The position numbers and the translations under genes were made by a program. The notes under the pieces are model-generated. The model worked only from the letters and a program-made list of their open reading frames with translations. It searched no databases and was not told the origin of the DNA. Source: a virus. Taken from it: a stretch of 24,392 nt of DNA. Below are positions 1 to 6,796 of the stretch, piece by piece (the stretch's first letter is position 1; each line of letters opens with the position of its first letter). The stretch covers positions 1 through 24,392 of IMG/VR virus record IMGVR_UViG_3300021197_000790. One strand, given 5' to 3'.

Positions 1-174
1 AGCACTATACTCAGCAGTATGTTGTTTTAAAAATACCACAGTATTTTGAAACCTTTTATTAAACATATAAGGCTCAACAATATTGTTTACTCTCACAAAC
101 AATTCTGGATCAGTAATTAAGAAGTTTAAATACATCTCTTGTATTTCTTCTGTGTAGTTCTCTATATTATCCAT
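1..174 (-). CDS. 41: Replicative DNA helicase gp41, N-terminal part (runs off the left edge)
   Basis: About 58 codons are visible, from an ATG at 174-172 to the window edge. The segment around FLITDPELFVRVNNIVEPYM and the following FNKRFQNTVVFLKQH resembles the N-terminal helical domain of T4 gp41, a DnaB-family 5'-3' helicase. The shared pattern is a short hydrophobic helix, an aromatic/acidic loop, then a KxxFxxI/V-type helix. The ATPase core would lie outside the window, so the call rests on this domain and on position directly after primase, as in T4-like phages. The start overlaps the end of the upstream SGNH-like gene, and GGAG lies about 13 bases before the ATG. A different helical protein cannot be excluded from so short a piece. 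Confidence 0.6.
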   Translation of the reverse strand, partial: MDNIENYTEEIQEMYLNFLITDPELFVRVNNIVEPYMFNKRFQNTVVFLKQHTAEYSA

Positions 175-955
175 TTATTCTTTTAAACTCCCTAGTAAGT
201 TCTGCCGCAATTATTTGATGACCTTTTGGTGTTGGATGTAATGTATCATCTATATCATCTCTTACCATAAAAGATAATGGTCTTTTTGTCCAATTGTTTA
301 AATTTAATTGGCTTGCCAATATCTTTTCATAATCAGTTTCTACACCAGCCTTGTTAATCATAAGCGGTAAATGACTAGTAGCATTCATAGATGTAAACAT
401 ATACGGTATACATTTATTTTCTAAATACGTTTGTAAAACTAACAGTTGTTGAAAGTATTTTACAACATAATCTGTTTCACTGTATTGCCAAAAGTAATCA
501 TCTGTTGCTGACTTTGTTACTTTATCTATTGTATTTAACTCTGACTCAGTGTATTCTACATTTTTATCGAAATGCATTGCATACATAATTTTATCTGTAT
601 ATGCTTTATCAGTAGTTTGTAATTTATCTGTAGGGTCTATTAATTCAAAATAGTTACACAGATTCCCCCATTCTCCTAATGGTTCAAAGTATACCTCCTT
701 TCTATGCATTGCTGTCCATTGTATTATAACTGCATCAACAGGATTATTGTCTATAAACTCTATAGCCCGCCTAAGAATTTTATCATTACTATTACCACCT
801 ACTGCTAAATTTGTAATTGAATAATCTGGTATTCTAGATGTTAGTTTATTGGGCCATACATAATTAGGTTGTGGATTCAAATTACCATTCTTGTCATGAA
901 TGTCTTCATGTCCTCCACTCCAACTGCATCCGTTTATTAGTAATGTTTTTTTCAT
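167..955 (-). CDS. SGNH/GDSL-hydrolase-like protein
   Basis: A 262-residue protein with the outline of the SGNH fold. An N-terminal beta strand runs into LLINGCSWSGG (residues 5-15), where Ser11 is in the position of the GDS nucleophile. NLAVGGNSND at about 49-58 resembles the second block with its oxyanion Gly and Asn. DTLHPTPKGH near the C-terminus supplies the DxxH pair, Asp237 and His240. Such enzymes hydrolyse esters or acyl groups on lipids or glycans; the substrate here cannot be read from sequence. The first block is GCS rather than GDS, so activity is inferred. No signal peptide is seen. Its ATG overlaps the primase stop (ATGA), so it is probably translated with primase and sits between primase and helicase. 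Confidence 0.65.
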   Translation of the reverse strand: MKKTLLINGCSWSGGHEDIHDKNGNLNPQPNYVWPNKLTSRIPDYSITNLAVGGNSNDKILRRAIEFIDNNPVDAVIIQWTAMHRKEVYFEPLGEWGNLCNYFELIDPTDKLQTTDKAYTDKIMYAMHFDKNVEYTESELNTIDKVTKSATDDYFWQYSETDYVVKYFQQLLVLQTYLENKCIPYMFTSMNATSHLPLMINKAGVETDYEKILASQLNLNNWTKRPLSFMVRDDIDDTLHPTPKGHQIIAAELTREFKRING

Positions 956-1929
956 AACATTTTTGCCTTTACTTGATTCTTAATCTTATTGCTACTTGCA
1001 TGTTTTACAATACTTGCAAGTGTAAGAAGTCTACCATACTTACTAACAGCATCAGCGGCATCTTTGCATTCTGCACTCCAAGGTGGAAAACTTATTTCCC
1101 ATCCTAATTCAATTGCTTTTTCAATAAGTTCTTTACCTGCTTCATCTCTATCAGGACAAAGTATAACACGTTTATTTAGTTTGTCAATGAGGTGAGCCTG
1201 TTCTGCTGTAACGCCATTTCCTAATACACTAATACCATCTATGAGTATAGCATCAAATACACCTTCAACAACCACAACAAAGTCTCTGTCGCTGTCAACA
1301 AACTTGTCTATGTTAAACACATATCCACTTTGCATGTTTAACAAATACTTTGCAGTTTCTTTGTTAGGTGGGTTTACATGTCTGCCAGTCCAACCAACTA
1401 ATTGATTGTTATACATAAAAGGAATGGTTAGCCTGGCATTGTACATGCTATTGTTAATATGCAACAAAGGAAAGTTTCCTAATAGTCCACGTTCTATTGC
1501 ATACTGTTTAACTTTATGGTCGTCTGGTAAATCTTCTACTAAAGTAGTTTCGTCTGGTAAGGTATGTGTTTTAAAACTAGCCGCTGTATAAACATAATCG
1601 CTAGTTTCTTCTATTTCTAGTTCTTCACTATGTTTCATTAAGTCTAATACAACTTTGTGTATATCAGTAACTGGTACACCTAACGTTTCACATAACTTTT
1701 TGTACTTACCACCTAGTTTAGGACTTGGAGCCCAGCCTGTTGTAAATCCACAGTTAAAACAATGATAACTTATTTTAGCATTGCTTTGTATTACACCACC
1801 ACGTTTTCTTTTATCACTGCACATTGGACAATTGAATGTAGTCCAGCCACTAGGAGTTTTGCCATTATTTAACGGCAAATTGTCCATAAGTAATCGATGT
1901 ACGTTGTCTACGAGTTCATGATGATGCAT
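952..1929 (-). CDS. 61: DNA primase (T4 gp61 type)
   Basis: A 325-residue DnaG-family primase, which makes RNA primers for lagging-strand synthesis together with gp41. A CHC2-type zinc ribbon is formed by Cys34, Cys37, Cys57 and Cys60. The TOPRIM domain shows VVVVEGVFDA (catalytic Glu222) and CPDRDEAG (Asp260 and Asp262, metal binding), followed by a KDAADAV segment. Length is close to T4 gp61 (about 340). The start at 1929 keeps the helix before the zinc ribbon. A consensus sigma70-type promoter lies directly upstream and no Shine-Dalgarno sequence is present, so the transcript should begin about three bases before the ATG. The stop overlaps the next start as ATGA. Confidence 0.93.
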   Translation of the reverse strand: MHHHELVDNVHRLLMDNLPLNNGKTPSGWTTFNCPMCSDKRKRGGVIQSNAKISYHCFNCGFTTGWAPSPKLGGKYKKLCETLGVPVTDIHKVVLDLMKHSEELEIEETSDYVYTAASFKTHTLPDETTLVEDLPDDHKVKQYAIERGLLGNFPLLHINNSMYNARLTIPFMYNNQLVGWTGRHVNPPNKETAKYLLNMQSGYVFNIDKFVDSDRDFVVVVEGVFDAILIDGISVLGNGVTAEQAHLIDKLNKRVILCPDRDEAGKELIEKAIELGWEISFPPWSAECKDAADAVSKYGRLLTLASIVKHASSNKIKNQVKAKML

Positions 1930-1938
1930 AACAAAACT

Positions 1939-1966
1939 ATTATAACACCATTCTGTGTAAAGTCAA
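1939..1966 (-). promoter_or_regulatory. Sigma70-type promoter of the primase gene
   Basis: Read on the minus strand: -35 box TTGACT at 1966-1961, 16-base spacer, -10 box TATAAT at 1944-1939. The predicted start, about seven bases after the -10, falls near 1932, some three bases before the primase ATG. The stop codon of the preceding gene lies right beside the -35 box. Confidence 0.85.
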
Positions 1967-2779
1967 CTAATTTCTTAATAAAACTTTATCAAAAGATCCG
2001 GAGGTTTTAGCAAATTTAACTCTAACCCAATTGGTGTTGACTGTGAAATTATAAGCATCTATTCCACTAAATGCTGTAGTGAAAGGAACAATTGATTGTC
2101 CAGAATCACCTTGAACGTTAATGTCATACCAATCACTATCCTGTGTTGGTGTACTAGATAAAGCAGAACCTTGTATAGTAACATTACCCACAAAGTCAGT
2201 CATATACATACCAATGGTATGTTGACTGTGTTTGAAGTTTTGGTCTTGATTACCGTACATTGCACTTGTAACAAAAACATTAGACCCTTGGTCTTGGAAT
2301 GTTGTTTGTGTTTGCGTTGGAATTGGATCGTACTCTAGTTGACTTCTAATTTCTAAGTCTGTAATAATTCTGTCGTTTTGGTTTGCATACAAAGGACTTT
2401 GTGTTACACCACTATCACTACTTTCACTAATACTAATTTGATATAACCCTGGGCTCAAATCTGCTAAATCACCAGGTACAAAACTAAGTTTTGCTTCTCC
2501 GGTTGTTCCGCTATTAATTAATTCAAGTTGTTTGAATATAACTCTTTTATTTGTATTTGGGTTTATAACACTAGCATATAGTGTCTTGGTTGATAAGTTT
2601 TGTAAAACTCTGTCTCTATTTCTCACAAAAAAGTTCAATTGAGAATCGAACCCTTTATGTACTGTTAGTTTATTTTGATTCATTGGTCTATTGTCCACTG
2701 TTATTCCATCAGACGTTAATACTAAGTCTACTGACGGGTTTCCTAAAATGTATAATGTATTTGTACTTCCATACGACAT
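1967..2779 (-). CDS. Probable virion protein with a BppU-like N-terminal domain
   Basis: A 270-residue, beta-rich protein. Residues about 38-120 (KLTVHKGFDSQLNFFVRNRD, then an LSFVPGDLADLSPGLYQISI stretch) have the pattern of the Ig-like N-terminal domain of baseplate upper proteins (BppU family): a short unit describing a field, followed by a strand-turn-strand pattern ending in GLYxI. The rest is Ser/Thr/Gln-rich without recognisable motifs. A late-type box GATAAATA lies 26 bases upstream of the ATG and a GGAAG Shine-Dalgarno precedes the start, so late, structural expression is inferred. It is isolated from other virion genes, between a plus-strand gene and the primase. A tail- or neck-decorating role is likely but not shown. 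Confidence 0.6.
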   Translation of the reverse strand: MSYGSTNTLYILGNPSVDLVLTSDGITVDNRPMNQNKLTVHKGFDSQLNFFVRNRDRVLQNLSTKTLYASVINPNTNKRVIFKQLELINSGTTGEAKLSFVPGDLADLSPGLYQISISESSDSGVTQSPLYANQNDRIITDLEIRSQLEYDPIPTQTQTTFQDQGSNVFVTSAMYGNQDQNFKHSQHTIGMYMTDFVGNVTIQGSALSSTPTQDSDWYDINVQGDSGQSIVPFTTAFSGIDAYNFTVNTNWVRVKFAKTSGSFDKVLLRN

Positions 2780-2803
2780 ATTTTATCTTCCATTTAATAT
2801 ATG

Positions 2804-2811
2804 TATTTATC
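2804..2811 (-). promoter_or_regulatory. T4-late-like promoter box for the BppU-like gene
   Basis: GATAAATA on the minus strand matches seven of eight bases of the T4 late consensus TATAAATA and the NATAAATA form reported for cyanomyoviruses. The transcript would have a leader of about 20 bases containing GGAAG. The same box lies at similar distance before the 979-residue and 233-residue genes. Confidence 0.65.
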
Positions 2812-2820
2812 TTAGTTACT

Positions 2821-2828
2821 TATAAATA
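2821..2828 (+). promoter_or_regulatory. T4-late-like promoter box for the plus-strand gene
   Basis: A perfect TATAAATA ends six bases before the ATG at 2835. T4 late transcription starts about six bases after the box, so the mRNA would begin at or next to the start codon. It is divergent from the GATAAATA box at 2804-2811, making a bidirectional late promoter region of 55 bases. Confidence 0.6.
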
Positions 2829-2834
2829 TGTTTG

Positions 2835-3212
2835 ATGACTAAACACACAGATTTACAAGAAAAATTCCCATTCCTTACAGGTTTAGAGTTCAATAATGTC
2901 GAATATGTCGGAATTGTACAAAATAGAGACGGTCAAATCATAAGTTTTTACGATATTGAAAAATGTAGAAATAACAAAGAACGTAAATTAATGTTAGAAC
3001 ATGCAGATTTATGGTGGTGGGAATCAAACCGTATGCTACCTATCGATGTATTCCTATTTCATGAGATGCAAGAATTTAATCATTGTTTAAGAACGTTTAT
3101 GAATAAAGAGACTGAGATATTATTTGGACCTGTTACAAGTATGCAGAATATTCTTAAGAAGAGAATTAAAAGACGCAGTATTCAGTTAGTTAAGAAAGTT
3201 CCTAACGAGTAG
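2835..3212 (+). CDS. Uncharacterised 125-residue protein, the only plus-strand gene
   Basis: I do not recognise the family. The ATG at 2835 is preferred to a TTG one codon earlier. The N-terminal half is mixed, with GLEFNNVEYVGIVQNRDGQI as a likely beta-hairpin. The middle has a tryptophan-rich ADLWWWES segment, and the C-terminus is strongly basic (LKKRIKRRSIQLVKKV), which suits nucleic-acid or lipid-head-group binding. There is no signal peptide. A TATAAATA box abuts the start and no Shine-Dalgarno is seen, so it is predicted to be a late, leaderless gene. Its end overlaps the convergent DnaE-like gene by 11 bases, so the two transcripts are antisense at their 3' ends. Confidence 0.8.
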   Translation: MTKHTDLQEKFPFLTGLEFNNVEYVGIVQNRDGQIISFYDIEKCRNNKERKLMLEHADLWWWESNRMLPIDVFLFHEMQEFNHCLRTFMNKETEILFGPVTSMQNILKKRIKRRSIQLVKKVPNE

Positions 3213-3780
3213 TTCCTGCTTGTTCCACAATTAGATTTAACTGTACAACAATTAATGTTGCATACCCTATTGCATGGCTTCTTTTAAAGAAATAATCCTC
3301 TGTTTTTTGCCACACTTCTTTCTCAATTACTTCCCAAGTATTTCCTACCAAATGTCTTTTACCTGGTCTTATTAATGCAAGTATCATTGCTAACTGTTCT
3401 ATACTTGTAGGCATGTGTTGTTTTACAATTTCATAATGATTGCTAATATGAAATAACTGTTCTACCAACTCTTTGTGTCCAAACAACTCCCACATTGGTT
3501 CTGTGTTTAGCAGTTTATCTAGATGTGCTTCATCTTTTATTTGTTCATACACATGGTTATTTAGAAAGTCAACTTTAAAGTAACCTAATTCTTCTGCTTC
3601 TTTGTGGTCTATTGTGCTGTAACCTTCTAAAGGAAAGTTTGGAATAGGTTGAAAGTAGACACCTGTGTTGTGCTTTGTAAATTCGCCATCACGTTTAATA
3701 CTAGCAGGAATAACATCAACAAGTTCTAAGAACTTATCTCTATTTGCCATATCAATGTCTACATCAAAATTTATTTTCAT
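3202..3780 (-). CDS. Miniature DnaE-like protein (C-family DNA polymerase palm remnant)
   Basis: A 192-residue protein that lines up with separated pieces of bacterial DNA polymerase III alpha subunit (about 1,160 residues). FDVDIDMANRD (5-15) matches E. coli FDMDFCMEKRD without gaps, placing Asp6 and Asp8 on catalytic Asp401 and Asp403. KHNTGVYFQP (36-45) matches KHAGGVVIAP. ELGYFKVDFL (64-73) matches the GLVKFDFLG block, with Asp71 on catalytic Asp555. IEQLAMILALIRPG (127-140) resembles the block ending ALFRPGP. FFKRSHAIGYATL (164-176) matches FNKSHSAAYALVSYQT. PHP, most of the fingers, and the beta-binding and OB domains are absent. The order of blocks is kept, so it is a compressed homologue and not chance. 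Whether it polymerises is unknown. Its ATG overlaps the stop of the 74-residue gene. Confidence 0.72.
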   Translation of the reverse strand: MKINFDVDIDMANRDKFLELVDVIPASIKRDGEFTKHNTGVYFQPIPNFPLEGYSTIDHKEAEELGYFKVDFLNNHVYEQIKDEAHLDKLLNTEPMWELFGHKELVEQLFHISNHYEIVKQHMPTSIEQLAMILALIRPGKRHLVGNTWEVIEKEVWQKTEDYFFKRSHAIGYATLIVVQLNLIVEQAGTTR

Positions 3781-4001
3781 CTATAACTGCCTATTAGGTC
3801 AGGACCGTCTGTGATAAACTCTAATCCTGCCATACTACCAACATATATCTTATGTTTAGTATCATACTGTAAGTTTACTTTAACAGTATTCATGTAAACT
3901 GTCAAGAAACTTTCTGGTTTAAAGTCACCTGTTTCTACTTTTAATGTTTTACCATTATCTGTGCATTCTACAATACACTCTTTTGCATATGATTCATTCA
4001 T
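3777..4001 (-). CDS. Uncharacterised 74-residue protein
   Basis: Not recognised. A small, probably beta-rich protein: alternating hydrophobic pattern in ECIVECTDNGKTLKVETG and in VYMNTVKVNLQY. It has no membrane segment or catalytic motif. It lies directly after the stop of the 105-residue gene and overlaps the DnaE-like start by four bases (ATGA), so it is translationally coupled to that gene and may be its partner. The reading frame is tightly packed between two genes, which supports it as real. Confidence 0.72.
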   Translation of the reverse strand: MNESYAKECIVECTDNGKTLKVETGDFKPESFLTVYMNTVKVNLQYDTKHKIYVGSMAGLEFITDGPDLIGSYR

Positions 4002-4319
4002 TTATTTTCCTATTTTCATTTTATCTAACATTTTCTTAGAATCAAACATCGCTTTAAGTGGATTGTCGTCATCTAATTCTTTTAATACATCTATTAGTGT
4101 TACTAAATCTTTCAATGTATCTTGACTAAGTGTAACATCACCGACTTGTAGTGTTTGGCTACTATTTAGAAAGTCTGTGTTTATAGTTAAGTTATCATCA
4201 GTACCTGTTAATGTAAATGTATCTGCTGATGTATCTGATGAAATTGTAATAGTATCCGGCATACCTACACCGCCACTTAAAACTGTTGTATAAAAATCTT
4301 CTGATTCGTAATTAGTCAT
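4002..4319 (-). CDS. Uncharacterised 105-residue protein
   Basis: Not recognised. The ATG at 4319 (MTNYESEDFY) is chosen because GAGG lies about nine bases upstream, inside the end of thyX; an in-frame ATG 15 bases earlier lacks that spacing. The first half is a low-charge Thr/Ser/Asp-rich beta-like region (DTITISSDTSADTFTLTGTD). The second half is a predicted helix, TLKDLVTLIDVLKELDDDNP, ending in a basic tail. The strand-rich then helical pattern could suit a small virion or scaffold-like protein, but the position after thyX gives no firm hint. Four bases of overlap or less separate it from its neighbours, so it belongs to the same operon. Confidence 0.7.
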   Translation of the reverse strand: MTNYESEDFYTTVLSGGVGMPDTITISSDTSADTFTLTGTDDNLTINTDFLNSSQTLQVGDVTLSQDTLKDLVTLIDVLKELDDDNPLKAMFDSKKMLDKMKIGK

Positions 4320-4986
4320 TGTTAAAAACCTCATTTGCTAGTGGAAAAATCTTACTAATAACATCGGCACATGCTTTTGCAATTTCGATGTGTTCTAATT
4401 GTGTACCATTTGCACCTCTCAACTCAATGTAATGTACCCAACTTCTTAATGTACCATTAACATACAGTCTACTAACTGTATTGCCTTCTGGTAATACTGC
4501 TCTTGCTTGTTCTTTAGCAATCCCATTTTCTATAGCCCAGCCATATGCCTCGTTGGCAACTCTGATAACTTTCTTTTGTTCTTCATTCCATTTAGCAATA
4601 AGTTCATAATCATCTGCTGTTGCTGGAATACTGTTTTGCCTATTTTTTGGATCTTGGAATCTTGCTTCTCTAACTTCAAAGTCTAAACTTTTAGTTGGGT
4701 CTGCATAACGTTGACTAAACTCTTGGAAACTAAAACTTCTATGTCTTAGAATCTGTCTAGCAATGTCTCTGGTTGTTTCTATTTCTAAACATACACTAAC
4801 CATTTCTAATGGTGACCAATGTTTATGTTTCATTAGATACTTAATAAGTTTTTCACTGGTCTCACTATTCATTTGACCTTCTGGATTACTTACTCTGGCA
4901 CAAAATGCCACAAGTTCTGTAGCACTCGCACTATCTATAATGTGACTGCCGTCTGACTTACTATAACTAATTAAATTTACGTTCAT
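4312..4986 (-). CDS. thyX: Flavin-dependent thymidylate synthase ThyX
   Basis: A 224-residue ThyX, close to the usual 220-250. It makes dTMP from dUMP using methylene-tetrahydrofolate and FAD/NADPH, supplying thymidine for phage DNA. The signature RHRx7S is present as RHRSFSFQEFS (residues 81-91), followed by the usual QRY. HWSPLEM at 56-62 matches the conserved substrate and flavin-contact segment, and LPEGNTVSRLYVNGTLRSW is the typical C-terminal block. Start at 4986 overlaps the stop of the zinc-finger gene (ATGA). It lies among replication and nucleotide-salvage genes. Confidence 0.96.
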   Translation of the reverse strand: MNVNLISYSKSDGSHIIDSASATELVAFCARVSNPEGQMNSETSEKLIKYLMKHKHWSPLEMVSVCLEIETTRDIARQILRHRSFSFQEFSQRYADPTKSLDFEVREARFQDPKNRQNSIPATADDYELIAKWNEEQKKVIRVANEAYGWAIENGIAKEQARAVLPEGNTVSRLYVNGTLRSWVHYIELRGANGTQLEHIEIAKACADVISKIFPLANEVFNND

Positions 4987-5651
4987 ATATTTGCGTCCTT
5001 ACACGTTTGTTTTATTTGCTTTACTTCTTCTTTAGATGCTGTAAACAGTTTCATCCAAAATGGAGGATCAATCATTTCCTCAATTAACTTTACTTGTTCA
5101 TCGTTAAATCTTTCTAACAGTTTGTTGCCTGTATTACTTAGATAAATTACCCACGGACTAATTTTAGCCGACCTAATATCGTGAACTGCTCTACTAGGAC
5201 TTACTGTTGTAAAATAATCTTGCCATTTCTCATCTGATTCTTCACTCCATTTTGCAAGATATACTATTGTTCGTTCTAATGCTCTAAGACCTGGTTCTTT
5301 TCTACAGTACTCTTTAACAAACTTATCATACTGTCTATCTGATGTCCATTGTTTTAGTTTAATGCCATTCTTGATTAACCATTCTGTAAACTTTTCTGGT
5401 TCTAACCATTCATTCACTGTACAACTTCTACCAAATTTAACAAAGGCTTCATAGTATTGACTCATAATAAAGTCTTCCATGGTCTTAGGCTTTGTTGCAC
5501 TAGTATTAATATCATAAAACATTTGAAATGCTCTGTGACCTAAACGTATATGGCTCATATCTTTATCTGCCCAACGTCTTTTCTTTACACACATATGGGC
5601 CGCAAGTGTAGATTCACTACGAAACTCTTTGTTGCACCATTTACATTTCAT
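4983..5651 (-). CDS. Zinc-finger protein of unknown function
   Basis: A 222-residue protein beginning with a compact zinc-binding motif: Cys3, Cys6, His19 and Cys21 in CKWCNKEFRSESTLAAHMC, a C2H2-like (C2HC) finger. The rest is mixed helical with many Trp, Lys and Glu residues and no motif I recognise. Conserved hypothetical proteins with such an N-terminal finger occur in marine T4-like phages. A DNA- or RNA-binding role in replication or late transcription is inferred from the finger and from its position between the gp62-like gene and thyX, with ATGA overlaps on both sides. Confidence 0.75.
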   Translation of the reverse strand: MKCKWCNKEFRSESTLAAHMCVKKRRWADKDMSHIRLGHRAFQMFYDINTSATKPKTMEDFIMSQYYEAFVKFGRSCTVNEWLEPEKFTEWLIKNGIKLKQWTSDRQYDKFVKEYCRKEPGLRALERTIVYLAKWSEESDEKWQDYFTTVSPSRAVHDIRSAKISPWVIYLSNTGNKLLERFNDEQVKLIEEMIDPPFWMKLFTASKEEVKQIKQTCKDANI

Positions 5652-6112
5652 TTAATTATCTCTTTAATCTCTTTATCTGTATAAGCATGAGCTTGAAAAA
5701 ACTTTTTAAGTTCATCTTTATCATTTATACTTAACAATAAGTCTATTTCTTCTTGACTAATATGTGGATATATCTTTGCAATAGCATCCGACACCTTATT
5801 CTTTTTTCTTTTACTGTTAGGTGGTTTTATGTAAGGGTGATGTTGTACCTTACCACTACCAACTGCTGTCATAAGTAACCATTGTAGTTCAGGGTGTTTG
5901 CTTATATCACTAAACTTGTGATTAACTAATTCATTTACCATCCAAATATAGTTTGGTGCTTCTCCGCCTTGCACACTACTAGCATACCTCATCATCATCC
6001 AGGCACTAAATGCCTTCTTTTGTTCAGCAGTAAGATTATTATACCAGCCACGGTCTTTTTTATCTATGGCTTTCATAACTTCTGCTAAAGGTATTTGAGG
6101 TTTCTTAGCCAT
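5648..6112 (-). CDS. 62: Possible clamp-loader small subunit (gp62-like)
   Basis: A 154-residue, mostly helical protein. FSAWMMMRYASSVQ (35-48), a helix with NYIWMVNELVNHKF, and LQWLLMTAVGSGKVQ (about 78-92) follow the order of T4 gp62: a helix with a charged face, a VxxxN helix, then YLMAAVPRGK. T4 gp62 has 187 residues; shorter versions occur in marine relatives. In T4, gp62 and gp44 form the clamp loader that loads the gp45 sliding clamp. gp44 and gp45 are not next to it here, which weakens the call. The GTG-free ATG start at 6112 overlaps the end of the 46-residue gene, and the stop overlaps the zinc-finger gene. Confidence 0.5.
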   Translation of the reverse strand: MAKKPQIPLAEVMKAIDKKDRGWYNNLTAEQKKAFSAWMMMRYASSVQGGEAPNYIWMVNELVNHKFSDISKHPELQWLLMTAVGSGKVQHHPYIKPPNSKRKKNKVSDAIAKIYPHISQEEIDLLLSINDKDELKKFFQAHAYTDKEIKEIIK

Positions 6113-6245
6113 TCCTTGGGTCCTGCTGTTGGGTGATCCACTCTTTAATTCGCTTTTCCTGTTCTTTAATTGTTTCTGCTTGGTCTTTTATAGTTTTCTT
6201 TTGAAACTTTAATTTATCAGTTTGATGTTGTTGTTTTTGACTCAT
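6105..6245 (-). CDS. 46-residue coiled-coil microprotein
   Basis: A small gene filling the gap between the nucleosidase-like gene and the gp62-like gene. GGAGG lies seven bases before the ATG, the ATG shares bases with the preceding stop (TAATG), and its own stop overlaps the next start. Nearly the whole protein is a charged helix (TIKDQAETIKEQEKRIKEW) with hydrophobic residues at heptad spacing: Leu12, Ile19, Ile26 and Ile33, and Trp36. This is a plausible dimeric coiled coil. The function is unknown; it could be a partner of the adjacent gp62-like protein. The signals for translation are the main reason to accept it. Confidence 0.72.
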   Translation of the reverse strand: MSQKQQHQTDKLKFQKKTIKDQAETIKEQEKRIKEWITQQQDPRNG

Positions 6246-6796
6246 TAAAAACCTCCTACAATCTGTTGAAATATTTTTATGTAATGTTCTTCGCCATCTG
6301 CTACAGTTTTTGCCCAGTCATCATTTGCATTTTCATCTGCACTATCGCTAATATACTTAAAACATCTAAAGTTTACATCTGCTTGTTTACATGCTTTTGC
6401 TATTGCATAGGCTTCCATATCTACAACGTCTGATATAACTTCTTCTTTTGTAAAGTCGCTTACAAAATTATCTCCTGTACTACAACACATATCTTCTATA
6501 TCACCATTTAATAAAACAACACCTTTCTCAAAAGGTGTTTGCCCTGTAGCAAAACCTAGTTCACAACACTTCATATCACGTTGTACAAAGTTTTTAATTT
6601 CATGTATTCCAGATGTTACACTAACACCGCCTGCTGTACCAAAATTGAATACAGTTTCTGGTTTATATCGTTCTATTAGTTTACCAGCAGTAATACCTGC
6701 ATTGACTTTACCAACACCTGTAAAAAATACATTATCCCAATCTGCCATCTTAGGTGCTTCTTGTTCTAAAGCAATCAATATAATATTACGCATCAT
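6245..6796 (-). CDS. MTA/SAH nucleosidase-like protein (nucleoside phosphorylase fold)
   Basis: A 183-residue member of the PNP/UDP phosphorylase superfamily, closest in motifs to 5'-methylthioadenosine/S-adenosylhomocysteine nucleosidase (about 230 residues in E. coli). ALEQEAP gives Glu11 at the position of catalytic Glu12. GVGKVNAGITAGKLIERYKP then NFGTAGG (51-57) matches the IGKVAAA...NTGSAGG region. STGDNFV matches VSGDAFI. VVDMEAYAIAKAC (124-136) contains the ribose-binding Met-Glu. ISDSAD gives Asp151 at the position of catalytic Asp197. It is some 50 residues shorter, missing a surface stretch in the middle. It would release adenine from MTA or SAH. Its start lies inside the end of apt (11-base overlap), linking it to adenine salvage. 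Confidence 0.82.
   Translation of the reverse strand: MMRNIILIALEQEAPKMADWDNVFFTGVGKVNAGITAGKLIERYKPETVFNFGTAGGVSVTSGIHEIKNFVQRDMKCCELGFATGQTPFEKGVVLLNGDIEDMCCSTGDNFVSDFTKEEVISDVVDMEAYAIAKACKQADVNFRCFKYISDSADENANDDWAKTVADGEEHYIKIFQQIVGGF

Noticed and set aside
1160-1187. Internal promoter TTGACA-N16-TATACT in the primase gene
   Set aside because: The match is good, but the bases encode the conserved TOPRIM region of primase and no gene starts directly after it. Chance is likely in AT-rich coding sequence.
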